A stretch of DNA of 11,817 nucleotides from an uncultured Anaerolineaceae bacterium (lineage in GTDB: Bacteria; Chloroflexota; Anaerolineae; Anaerolineales; Anaerolineaceae): NCBI GenBank assembly GCA_937920255.1, contig CALDSL010000015.1, positions 1 through 11,817 of the forward strand, given 5' to 3'. Shown here in pieces: positions 4,685 to 11,640 of the stretch. A program made the translations under genes and the position numbers. The notes below the pieces were generated by a model. It was not told the DNA's origin. It saw only the letters and a list, made by a program, of their open reading frames with translations, and searched no databases. How positions within the stretch are numbered: the first letter of the stretch is position 1; the number at the start of each line of letters is the position of its first letter.

Positions 4685-6640
4685 CTATAAAAACCATGTT
4701 TCTGGAATCAACGCTCGTCCTCCAGTCCAAGGTTCTTCAACTAATGCCGATTGGAATTTTTCGTTTGAAATATTAGCATGTTCAGTAATTATTATCTGAA
4801 GGCCGGGAAAGAGTTTTTCCACAACATCAAAAAATAGGTTGAAAATCCTAAATATTGCCTCTAAATCAGCATCATTTTCGTCAAGATCATTTAATTCATT
4901 TGCCTTTCCTTCTAGAGCTTTATATGCATCCTTATTGGGGAAGTAAACTTGAGACGGTTGATCAAGTATTACAAATCCAGGAACAGGCCGATTTTGTTCA
5001 ACAAAAAATCTATGTAGAGCTAAAAGTGTTATTAAGTGGCTGCCAAGCCAATTATGACCACTTCCTATTCTATCCATTGTTATTGGTCTATCCGGTCTAT
5101 CGACAACTACCGTTAACTTTTTTATATCAAGCCTATAGCGATACTCAGGATATTCTAATTTCAAAAATTTTGCCCACTCAGTCATGTACTCACTGATTAT
5201 ATTTAACTTAGACGTTAATAACGCATCTACCTCTTCAGGGTCTACTAACCTTTCTAAATTCTGAACCCTCTTCTTTTCAATTTCCACTTTTTCTCTTAAA
5301 GATGAATTTTCTTCTACCAATTTGACCGTATCCAAATATAGACTTATCCGTCCAACCACTCGGGCAATCCGTGTGTTTGTATCCCTGATTTGTTCAGCTA
5401 CACCCTGCTCCTCAAGTATTGCATTAATTGAGACCTCCTTTTCTGTAATTTTCCGTCTAATATCTTCTAACTCATCCTCGTATCCTTGGATATAACCTCT
5501 TAATCTTGGGCGGTCCACCTCGACTGATCCAAGATTATTTCTCAATAGATCTAACTCTCTTTGAATCTCTGAAACCTTGGGTATTTGACTGTTAAGTCTT
5601 GACGAGCATAGAGGGCATATTGTTGTGTCAATTCCATCTTTAAACAAGCTTATTGTTTCCAAACGCTCAATTTGAAAATTTGCCTCACTAGTGTAGCCTT
5701 CAGCTTCTCGAATAAAATTCTTTGTGGCAGTAATTTGCTCCTTTTTCATAGCAAATTCATCTTTAAGATTAACTAGATCTTGTTGAAGGTTAGAAAACAA
5801 ATCATCTGGAATTACTGGCACGAAATCTGGTTTCCAATTTTGTGTCTGTGATAATAGGTCTAATATCTTCTCGCCGGCTTCAGGAATAATGTCATTGGTA
5901 AGTAAACCCACTTGTTGAGCCTCGGCTACTAGAGCTTGTCCTCTTGACAAACTATTACTTACAATTTGTTCCGCTTCTCTAAGATTTTGCTGTGCTAACC
6001 TCAAACTCCTTCTTGCTAACCTTAGTTCTTGTTCGAGTTTTAAGTGATCCTCCCGTACTGCACCTATAAAGTATGGAAGAGTATCCTTTATTGTTTGTGG
6101 CATAAAGGGTTCTTCCTGTTGATGGAAAAGCATTTTTTCGTTGGAAATTAAACTCTGCTCCTGGAACAAATAATAGTGGGTGTGTTTAATATTAGCTTCA
6201 AGGGATTCTCTTGTCTGACCCTCGGGTGGGATATTAAGATTTGGTGAAATACCTATCCTACGCGAAAGTTCTTCTTTTATTGCTGAATCATTCGAGTTTG
6301 GTTTTAAGTCTTCCAATTGAGGCAGCTTTATTTCACTCGCAACCTCCCAATATACACTACTCTGACTAACCTGATCTGTTTTTGGCGCAGGTTTGGCAAC
6401 GAAAATTTGAGTCTCTCCATGCTGATATAACACACCATACCATGCGACGTTATCTCGAATAACACCTTCTGGAACCGAGAAATCAGATGAACCAAGGCAA
6501 TACTCGACAATCCTTGTCAACGCCGATTTTCCTGTTCCTGACCTTCCAGTAATGATATTCACAGAACTTAGTTTGAATGGAAGAACTCGAACTTGTCCTT
6601 TGGAGTTGTAAAGTACAATTGATTTTATTTGTAAGCTCAT
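4685..6640 (-). CDS. DUF3732 ABC ATPase of an ABC-3C system (SMC/Rad50-like)
   Basis: 651 aa. Walker A is GRSGTGKS at residues 32-39, after an N-terminal beta strand with INIITG-type spacing. A Q-loop-like LFQEQ lies at 158-162. Long charged coiled-coil stretches (about 195-245, 285-330 and 355-470) flank CPLC (342-345), which resembles the zinc hook of Rad50. The C-terminal half-site has an atypical signature IGSGHNWLGSH (525-535), Walker B GFVILDQPSQ (555-564) and the switch histidine in IIITEH (H621). The residue after the Walker B Asp is Gln, not Glu. LDQPSQ with following YFP is, as I recall it, typical of DUF3732. ATP-driven dimerisation on nucleic acid is the expected activity. It is the last gene of the operon; its ATG overlaps the middle component's stop (ATGA). 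Confidence 0.9.
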   Translation of the reverse strand: MSLQIKSIVLYNSKGQVRVLPFKLSSVNIITGRSGTGKSALTRIVEYCLGSSDFSVPEGVIRDNVAWYGVLYQHGETQIFVAKPAPKTDQVSQSSVYWEVASEIKLPQLEDLKPNSNDSAIKEELSRRIGISPNLNIPPEGQTRESLEANIKHTHYYLFQEQSLISNEKMLFHQQEEPFMPQTIKDTLPYFIGAVREDHLKLEQELRLARRSLRLAQQNLREAEQIVSNSLSRGQALVAEAQQVGLLTNDIIPEAGEKILDLLSQTQNWKPDFVPVIPDDLFSNLQQDLVNLKDEFAMKKEQITATKNFIREAEGYTSEANFQIERLETISLFKDGIDTTICPLCSSRLNSQIPKVSEIQRELDLLRNNLGSVEVDRPRLRGYIQGYEDELEDIRRKITEKEVSINAILEEQGVAEQIRDTNTRIARVVGRISLYLDTVKLVEENSSLREKVEIEKKRVQNLERLVDPEEVDALLTSKLNIISEYMTEWAKFLKLEYPEYRYRLDIKKLTVVVDRPDRPITMDRIGSGHNWLGSHLITLLALHRFFVEQNRPVPGFVILDQPSQVYFPNKDAYKALEGKANELNDLDENDADLEAIFRIFNLFFDVVEKLFPGLQIIITEHANISNEKFQSALVEEPWTGGRALIPETWFL

Positions 6641-7128
6641 GGTTTAACACCCCATAGAATGAACAATGTAGAAATATCAAGGACCTTTGAATACCAACTA
6701 CCTAAAAGTTTTGCCTTTTCTCGACACTCAAAGGCTTCGGTGTTTGAGTCCCAATTTAGAACGCCAGCTTTTACTTCACCAGGAACAAGTTCTCCTTGCT
6801 CATTAATAGCAATTATGTTCGTTTGCATTCCAAAGATAATCGACTCTTTTGTATAAGGGGCTAGCTGTTGGACCCTTCGAGAGAATCCTACCCGAATCTC
6901 ACCATGGTTCTGAAACCAGGGATGCAACGATGCAGAAGACCTTTTAGGAAGAGCTTCACGAGTTTGTTTATGTAAAACAACTGGAAGTATTAGGAAAGAA
7001 AGTATGTAAGGCATTCCCTGATTTTTCTTTATATAATATGTTTCAATCGCAGAGTAAATTATTACAGAGCAAAAAGCAGGGTTTAATAAGTTTGCAACCT
7101 CAAAAGGACGTTTTGACCAAGGTAACAT
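6637..7128 (-). CDS. ABC-3C middle component
   Basis: The start is set at 7128 (163 aa), since GAGGG stands 4-5 nt before this ATG and it gives an 11-bp gap after the upstream stop. An ATG at 7194 would add 22 residues encoded inside the upstream gene, with no family similarity. The N-terminus KRPFEVANLLNPAFC (6-20) is the hallmark of the three-component ABC system middle component. It continues with PYILSFLILPVVLHKQTREALP (40-61), the LHPWFQNH block (69-75) and GFSRRVQQLAPYT. It is a small, mainly helical soluble protein, thought to connect the ATPase with the C-terminal-domain protein. Its exact biochemical role is unknown. It overlaps the ATPase gene by 4 bp, which implies translational coupling. 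Confidence 0.87.
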   Translation of the reverse strand: MLPWSKRPFEVANLLNPAFCSVIIYSAIETYYIKKNQGMPYILSFLILPVVLHKQTREALPKRSSASLHPWFQNHGEIRVGFSRRVQQLAPYTKESIIFGMQTNIIAINEQGELVPGEVKAGVLNWDSNTEAFECREKAKLLGSWYSKVLDISTLFILWGVKP

Positions 7129-7139
7129 TGTACCCTCAG

Positions 7140-8327
7140 CTACGGAATAACTAATATTTTTGATAGTTCTTCCAAAAATTTTGGATGCCACCAAACTCCT
7201 GGTGGATTTTTGTCTGCTAATAGGTGGTAACTACCTCGTATCATGTACTCCTCGGTAACTTGTTTTCGTATTGGGAAATTGGCTTTCATTTCCATCCAGT
7301 TATAAACCTTCTTGCCGATCACAATACATTTTTCATCAGATGTATCATCGTAATCAACTTCATCACGCAAGGCTAAACAGAAACGATCCCATTCGTCTAT
7401 CAGTTTTGCCTCATATGATTCCCATTCTCGGTCATCAACAAGATTATCACGCATCCATTTCGATCTCTGTTGGAATGCTCTGTAATAGTCAAGGATTGCC
7501 TTTTCTATCCGGCGATCTTGAACCATAATTCTTTTTAATTGCATTACAAACTGTCTATGGTCTGAACTTAGGTCGGGAGTGTCAGGCGGATTTGCATCAA
7601 AGAAGTCTATTGGTAATACATCTGGGCCAAACTGTTCATTTATCGAAGCAATTTTTTCTTCAACCTGGTTCTTTGAAACCATATGCTCTGAATTCAAAAA
7701 AAGATGACGAATCGCAAGATCGACCCACCAACCTTCAAGCCTTTCGTAAACATGTTCACGATATTTCGGACGTACTCCAAGTAATAGATTTTTTATTTTT
7801 GTCGGTAAATCAATGATTATTGGGGATCCATCCAAAATCTGTATGGCTAATACTAACTCTTCGCGTTGTGATATCGATAGCGCCAAGAATGCTTTAAATG
7901 CGTCTTCCAAACTTTGATTAGTAGAAGATTTGGCGATTTGTGTTAACTGTCCTGAAATATCTTTGACATCTTTTTCACTTCCAGGTTTCAATAGTGCAGA
8001 AATTGATCCAGTCGGAGCTATAGCAGTAGTTACTAATGTTAGAGTTGTATCTGATAAAGACAAATTTCCTTCTAATATTTGCGAACTCCAAACCCGTAAA
8101 GTTTTCCACAGGTCCGGACAATTATTTGTTAAATTCGCGGTGCTATTTTTATGGTGCTTCAATTGCAATAGTTGTTTTGAGTTATCCCCATCTTCAAAAA
8201 CGACATCATCTAAGGTCTCTAAAGACATTCTAGTTTCTTCACGCCCGTTCAAGAGCAACAAAAGTGCGTATATAGTTTGATATAGATAACCTAGGTTTGT
8301 GGATGCTGCTGAAAACTCAGAACTCAT
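7140..8327 (-). CDS. ABC-3C effector: Cap4-like nuclease domain plus ABC-3C C-terminal domain
   Basis: 395 aa. The N-terminus has GYLYQTIYALLLLL (13-26), then LETLDDVVFE (36-45) and LLQLKHH (53-59). The order is GYxYQ helix, acidic residues (E37, D40, D41) and QLK (55-57). This is the pattern of the PD-(D/E)xK dsDNA endonuclease domain of the Cap4/DUF4297 group, with Gln in place of the usual acidic residue before x-Lys. The middle (about 130-320) is helical. The end YMIRGSYHLLADKNPPGVWWHPKFLEEL (361-388) fits the ABC-3C C-terminal domain (RGS-H-LA-spacer-WHP). It is the first gene of the operon. GAGGAG lies 8 nt before the ATG. Role: probable effector nuclease controlled by the DUF3732 ATPase. 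The nuclease assignment is by motif only. Confidence 0.82.
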   Translation of the reverse strand: MSSEFSAASTNLGYLYQTIYALLLLLNGREETRMSLETLDDVVFEDGDNSKQLLQLKHHKNSTANLTNNCPDLWKTLRVWSSQILEGNLSLSDTTLTLVTTAIAPTGSISALLKPGSEKDVKDISGQLTQIAKSSTNQSLEDAFKAFLALSISQREELVLAIQILDGSPIIIDLPTKIKNLLLGVRPKYREHVYERLEGWWVDLAIRHLFLNSEHMVSKNQVEEKIASINEQFGPDVLPIDFFDANPPDTPDLSSDHRQFVMQLKRIMVQDRRIEKAILDYYRAFQQRSKWMRDNLVDDREWESYEAKLIDEWDRFCLALRDEVDYDDTSDEKCIVIGKKVYNWMEMKANFPIRKQVTEEYMIRGSYHLLADKNPPGVWWHPKFLEELSKILVIP

Positions 8328-8351
8328 TTTAATTACTCCTCGTAATTAAAA
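8327..8351 (-). promoter_or_regulatory. Stem-loop holding the Shine-Dalgarno sequence of the ABC-3C operon
   Basis: A 10-bp perfect inverted repeat (8327-8336 with 8342-8351) surrounds the 5-nt loop which, on the transcript, is GAGGA. This is the core of the ribosome binding site of the first operon gene. The 3' arm runs into the A of the start codon. It may be an operator for a dimeric protein or a translational switch. The arms are AT-only except one pair, so it would melt easily. Confidence 0.6.
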
Positions 8352-8402
8352 GTTCTCTGACAATCAAATTTTATTTAAGGCGGTTGAAAGCAGAACATCT
8401 TC

Positions 8403-8431
8403 TTTATACAGACAAATTTCAATAAAATCAA
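8403..8431 (-). promoter_or_regulatory. Promoter of the ABC-3C operon
   Basis: TTGATT (8431-8426) and TATAAA (8408-8403) on the minus strand are 17 bp apart. Transcription would start near 8396, giving a leader of roughly 70 nt that ends in the stem-loop holding the ribosome binding site. Confidence 0.5.
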
Positions 8432-8486
8432 GTTGATTTTCAGTTTTGTTTAGTTTATTGAATTAGAAAGCCGACGGCCAAAGAAC

Positions 8487-8512
8487 GGTGCGGTCTAGAA
8501 AGCGACCGCACC
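8487..8512. repeat. GGTGCGGTC hairpin (family member 2)
   Basis: A 9-bp perfect inverted repeat (8487-8495 with 8504-8512) with loop TAGAAAGC, followed by CCTACGG. The copy at 11490-11520 has almost the same loop (TGGAAAGT) and trailer. It marks the right border of the AT-rich island and lies 8 bp from the stop of the next gene. Confidence 0.72.
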
Positions 8513-8520
8513 CTACGGCC

Positions 8521-8952
8521 TTACTCCTTCAAGACATCCAGCAGCCTGGGCGGTTTGCCGCCCGCGAGGAAGATTCCGGCGAATGTGCCGGCGACATCCC
8601 AGGGAACGTCCAGCAAAGTTGAGACGAAAGTGTCAACGAACCAATCCAGCAGGAGCCCGCCAAAACTGGGCTCGGGCGTCGCGCGCACGCGCCGGCAGTC
8701 TACCGTTTCATCGATGGTCGCGATGATGGGGTAGGTCGGGTAGGTGACGCCGTTGCTGCACACATAAACGTAATCATCCAGCGGCGAGCGCAAGCTGCGT
8801 TCGTACTGCGCGACCATCCCCGCAAGGATCAGCAGGAAATAGAAACCTCCGGTGCTGATCCATTCCCAGTTTTTCCCCGGCCGGCGGTGGGTGAGATAGG
8901 CCACCACCAGGGCGACGATAAAGCCGATAACCATGCTGATGAATTGAATCAT
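8521..8952 (-). CDS. Small membrane protein of unknown function
   Basis: Start chosen at 8952 (143 aa): GGAAGGGG stands 6 nt before the ATG, and a promoter lies upstream. A longer reading from a TTG at 9027 would begin inside the -35 box. Residues 3-21 (QFISMVIGFIVALVVAYL) and 31-49 (ISTGGFYFLLILAGMVAQY) are membrane helices joined by a short basic loop (THRRPGKN). A hydrophilic part of about 45 residues follows, with two cysteines (C65, C86) that could pair if it is outside the cell. Residues about 98-131 form a third weakly hydrophobic, glycine-containing segment. I do not recognise a family. GC-rich like the host genes. It is not part of the island operon: the composition is different and it has its own promoter. 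Confidence 0.65.
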   Translation of the reverse strand: MIQFISMVIGFIVALVVAYLTHRRPGKNWEWISTGGFYFLLILAGMVAQYERSLRSPLDDYVYVCSNGVTYPTYPIIATIDETVDCRRVRATPEPSFGGLLLDWFVDTFVSTLLDVPWDVAGTFAGIFLAGGKPPRLLDVLKE

Positions 8953-8998
8953 GCGCCGCCCCTTCCGGTTTGTAGGTATGTGGATAATATCTATCATT

Positions 8999-9027
8999 AT
9001 TATAGGAATAGGTCGGGGGGAATGCAA
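8999..9027 (-). promoter_or_regulatory. Promoter of the small membrane protein gene
   Basis: TTGCAT (9027-9022) and a perfect TATAAT (9004-8999) on the minus strand are 17 bp apart. Start of transcription is expected near 8992, giving a leader of about 40 nt with a strong ribosome binding site before the ATG at 8952. Confidence 0.6.
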
Positions 9028-9132
9028 TGGTGGGTTTGGGGTTGGGGGTAGGTCTCACATCGGGGATAGACCTTGACTGCGTACGACAGGGGCAGACCCT
9101 CACGCGCAGCGTACCCCTACGGGGCACCCTAA

Positions 9133-9153
9133 CCCTCTCCCAGAGGGAGAGGG
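9133..9153. repeat. 9-bp hairpin CCCTCTCCC / GGGAGAGGG
   Basis: A perfect 9-bp inverted repeat with a 3-nt loop, 3 bp past the stop of the diguanylate cyclase gene. It could act in transcript 3'-end formation, but no T-run follows on the minus strand. It is similar to 325-349. Confidence 0.6.
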
Positions 9154-9156
9154 AAA

Positions 9157-11247
9157 TTAGACCATCCTTCGTTTCTCCGCCTTCACTCTATACATATCCG
9201 CGTCGGCGGCGCGGAGGGTGTCTTCGAGGTTGTCGTCTTTGGCGGCGGTGGCGATGCCCATGGAGAAGTGCACCGGGGGGCCGGGGTGTGCGGCGTTGTG
9301 GTCGCGCAAGGCGATTTTGACGCGCTCGACGGCGGCCTGGGCCACTTCGGGGCTGGCGCTGGGCAGCAGGACGCCGAATTCGTCGCCGCCGATGCGGGCC
9401 ACCACGTCTTCGCCGCGGAAGGCGGAACGCAGCACCAGGGCGGCGCGGCGCAGCAGTTCGTCGCCCACGTGGTGGCCGAAGGTGTCGTTGCTGGCCTTGA
9501 GGCCGTCCATATCGGCGAAGACGATGGAGACGGGGAAGGTGCGCCCCACGCTCAGGCGCTGGATCTCAGTGTCGAAGTAGGCGCGGTTGTACAGGCCGGT
9601 GAGGGTGTCGTGCGTGCTGAGGTAGATGAGCGATTCCATGGCGCGCTTGCTGTCGGTGATGTCCATGATGGCCACGATCACGCGCGAATAGGTCTCTTCG
9701 GAGCCGGGCGCGACCGACCAGGTGATGCGGTGATAGCGCACCTCGCCGCCGCGCTCGTCGTTTGGCCCCTCCCATTGCAGGTAGGTGCGGCCCTCCGCGA
9801 TGGCGCACACCTGTTCCACCAGCCCGTCGGGATGGCCGGTCATCAGCACGCCGGAGACGTTGGCCATGAGCGCCTCTTTGCTGGGCATGTTGGCCATTTC
9901 CACGGCCGCGCGGTTGACGTCGTTGACGATGAGGGCGCGCGCGAAGCGTTCCCAGGCCGGGCGGTTGTCTTGAAAATAGGCGCGGAAATCGGTGACACCC
10001 TCGGCGCGCAGTTCATCCACCATGCGGCGGACGTTGGAGAAATCTTCATCCCAAAGCGACACCGGGCTGTTTTCAAACAGGCTGCGGAAGCGCGCCTGGG
10101 TGCCCACCAGTTCCTGCTCCACCAGCTTGCGGGCGGTGATATCCATGGTGATGGTGACCACCTGCTCGGGCGCGGGCTGGAAGAGCGAGATCTCCAGATG
10201 GCGGTTGAGACGGCGTGAATAGCCTTCCATGTGGGTTGGTTGGCCGCTGAGGGTGACAGCGCGGAAGGCCTGCCACCATTCTTCGCCCAGGTTGGGGAAC
10301 ACTTCGCGGATGGTTTTGCCCACCAGTGGCCCGATGGAGAAATTAAACGTGCGCATAAAGGCGGCGTTGCATTCCAGGATGCGAAAGTCGAGGATGCCGC
10401 CGTCTTCACCGCGCACGGCCTGGTAGAGGGCAAAGCCTTCCTGCATGTTGTCGAACACGCCGCGGAAGCGCTGCTCGCTCTCGCGCAGGGCCTTCTCGGC
10501 CAGGCGCGCCGGTGTTACGTCGTAACGCGCGATCAGGATGGAGCGGAGTTTTCCATTGGGGCCGCACTCGTTTTGGGCCAGCTCGTGTACCCAGCGCACC
10601 TCGCCGTCGCGGCGGCGCACGCGGTAATCCATCTGGGCGACGGTGTTGGGCTGGGTGCGCAGCAGTTCCTGCTGCTGGGCCACGGCGGGCAGATCCTCGG
10701 CAAGGATCAGGTCAAACCAGCTCACGCGCCGCTCCAGAAAATCCTCTGGGGTATAGCCGCTCAATTCTTCGATCTCGCCGTGCAAGAAGAGCGGGAAGCC
10801 TTGCAGATCCGCCTGGCTGGCCACGCCGCGGAAGCGGCTGAGAAAGAGATAGTAGCGGGCGCGGCTTTCCCGCAGCTCGCGCTCGGCATGCTCGCGGCGG
10901 CGCTCCAGCTGGTAGATCATTTCGCTGGCCAACGCCACCGGTACGAGCGCGGCGAGGACGATCCACGCGCCGGGTTCGGCCGGACGGCTCCACAATTGCG
11001 CGGCAATCTTTACCAGCGCGGCCAGCACGACCATGAGCAGGTAAACGCGGCGTTGAAAGCGAAACGCCGCGTAGAGTACCGGCATGATCATGGCCGCGAG
11101 CAGGAACACCTCCAACGGTCGCAGTTCGGGCAGCGTGACCACCGCAATGACGATCAGGGTATAAATCAGCACAAAAACAACCTGCTGTATACCGCGGCTG
11201 GCTCGGCCGCGGTCGCTGTCGTATTCGGCGCTGGGTGTGGATTCCAT
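9157..11247 (-). CDS. Membrane diguanylate cyclase with three PAS domains and GGDEF
   Basis: 696 aa from the ATG at 11247. A TTG at 11298 would add 17 residues of no known type. Residues about 20-113 hold some four membrane helices. A short coiled coil (LERRREHAERELRESRARY) leads into PAS domains at about 133-250, 255-375 and 383-535, two of which end in the PAC-type DVTPARL and DITARKL/DITDSKR turns. The GGDEF domain (538-694) has THDTLTGLYNR, DMDGLK (579-584) and an intact GGDEF (620-624). RGED (611-614), five residues ahead, is an RxxD inhibitory site, so product feedback is likely. It makes cyclic di-GMP from two GTP in response to signals read by the PAS domains. No EAL domain is present. 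Single gene; no Shine-Dalgarno sequence before the ATG. Confidence 0.93.
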   Translation of the reverse strand: MESTPSAEYDSDRGRASRGIQQVVFVLIYTLIVIAVVTLPELRPLEVFLLAAMIMPVLYAAFRFQRRVYLLMVVLAALVKIAAQLWSRPAEPGAWIVLAALVPVALASEMIYQLERRREHAERELRESRARYYLFLSRFRGVASQADLQGFPLFLHGEIEELSGYTPEDFLERRVSWFDLILAEDLPAVAQQQELLRTQPNTVAQMDYRVRRRDGEVRWVHELAQNECGPNGKLRSILIARYDVTPARLAEKALRESEQRFRGVFDNMQEGFALYQAVRGEDGGILDFRILECNAAFMRTFNFSIGPLVGKTIREVFPNLGEEWWQAFRAVTLSGQPTHMEGYSRRLNRHLEISLFQPAPEQVVTITMDITARKLVEQELVGTQARFRSLFENSPVSLWDEDFSNVRRMVDELRAEGVTDFRAYFQDNRPAWERFARALIVNDVNRAAVEMANMPSKEALMANVSGVLMTGHPDGLVEQVCAIAEGRTYLQWEGPNDERGGEVRYHRITWSVAPGSEETYSRVIVAIMDITDSKRAMESLIYLSTHDTLTGLYNRAYFDTEIQRLSVGRTFPVSIVFADMDGLKASNDTFGHHVGDELLRRAALVLRSAFRGEDVVARIGGDEFGVLLPSASPEVAQAAVERVKIALRDHNAAHPGPPVHFSMGIATAAKDDNLEDTLRAADADMYRVKAEKRRMV

Positions 11248-11258
11248 AGGTTGGTTTA

Positions 11259-11264
11259 ATTGTA
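11259..11264 (-). promoter_or_regulatory. Candidate -10 box close to the diguanylate cyclase start
   Basis: TACAAT on the minus strand (11264-11259) lies 11 nt before the ATG at 11247. It would give a leader of only about 5 nt. Together with the lack of a ribosome binding site this fits a nearly leaderless mRNA. The -35 is weak. Confidence 0.35.
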
Positions 11265-11405
11265 CAACATAATGACAAGGTTCGCGGGAACGGGTCAAGT
11301 TTTGATGATGGGGGGAATTAGGGCGATGGTTCGATTAATACTAGTTATGCGAAACATGTTGGGATTTGAGGGTCGGAGGCGCCCTACCCTGCCGGGGGTG
11401 GCGGC

Positions 11406-11557
11406 TAACGGATTTCGAACACGGATTTCACGGATTAGGAGTCGTATGGCGGGGGGTGATTTCGTATCTGCGCGGTGAGGCGGTAATGTGGTGCGGTCTG
11501 GAAAGTGACCGGGCCTTACGGGTCCTAATCTGTGTAATCCGGGTTATAAATCCGTTG
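11406..11557. repeat. Imperfect 34-bp inverted repeat with a hairpin nested inside
   Basis: The left arm 11406-11439 (TAACGGATTTCGAACACGGA...) and right arm 11524-11557 are reverse complements with several mismatches. The GGTGCGGTC hairpin at 11490-11515 lies within. The word TAACGGATTT also occurs at 3914-3923. This is the same nested layout seen around both mobile elements. Confidence 0.6.
11490..11515. repeat. GGTGCGGTC hairpin (family member 3, decayed)
   Basis: The left arm GGTGCGGTC (11490-11498) and right arm GACCGGGCC (11507-11515) pair except for two positions near the base. Loop TGGAAAGT and trailer TTACGG match the 8487-8520 copy closely. Confidence 0.6.
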
Positions 11558-11574
11558 TCAGTACACACCATCCG

Positions 11575-11640
11575 AAAAAGCCGGTCGCGCTTTACGGGCC
11601 ACGCAAAAAGCCGGTCGCGCTTTACGGGCCACGCAAAAAG
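11575..11640. repeat. 30-bp tandem repeat, 2.2 units
   Basis: The unit (AAAAAGCCGGTCGCGCTTTA followed by CGGGCCACGC) occurs at 11575-11604 and 11605-11634 with no change, then AAAAAG again at 11635-11640. The inner words (GGTCGCG, TTTACGGGCC) recall the trailing half of the GGTGCGGTC hairpins. Confidence 0.85.

Larger units (their letters stand above)
4540..8486. other. AT-rich genomic island carrying the ABC-3C operon
   Basis: Base composition changes sharply from GC-rich to visibly AT-rich near 4540 and back near 8470-8486. All three genes in between use A/T-ending codons, unlike their neighbours. The borders carry hairpins of dispersed repeat families (4502-4535 and 8487-8512). No integrase, transposase, tRNA gene or clear direct repeat pair is seen, so the way of entry is unknown. 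Confidence 0.75.

Noticed and set aside
4685..6640. RecN, SbcC or Rad50 repair ATPase
   Set aside because: The hook and coiled coils are similar, but there is no SbcD/Mre11 neighbour. The IGSGHNWLGSH and LDQPSQVYFP motifs plus the middle component point to DUF3732.
4685..8327. CBASS system, because of the Cap4-like domain
   Set aside because: There is no CD-NTase, no SAVED domain and no Cap2/Cap3 gene. The C-terminal signature and the two partner genes fit ABC-3C.
9268..11259. Long plus-strand open frames opposite the diguanylate cyclase gene
   Set aside because: They are antisense shadows produced by high-GC codon use; the minus strand encodes clear PAS and GGDEF domains.
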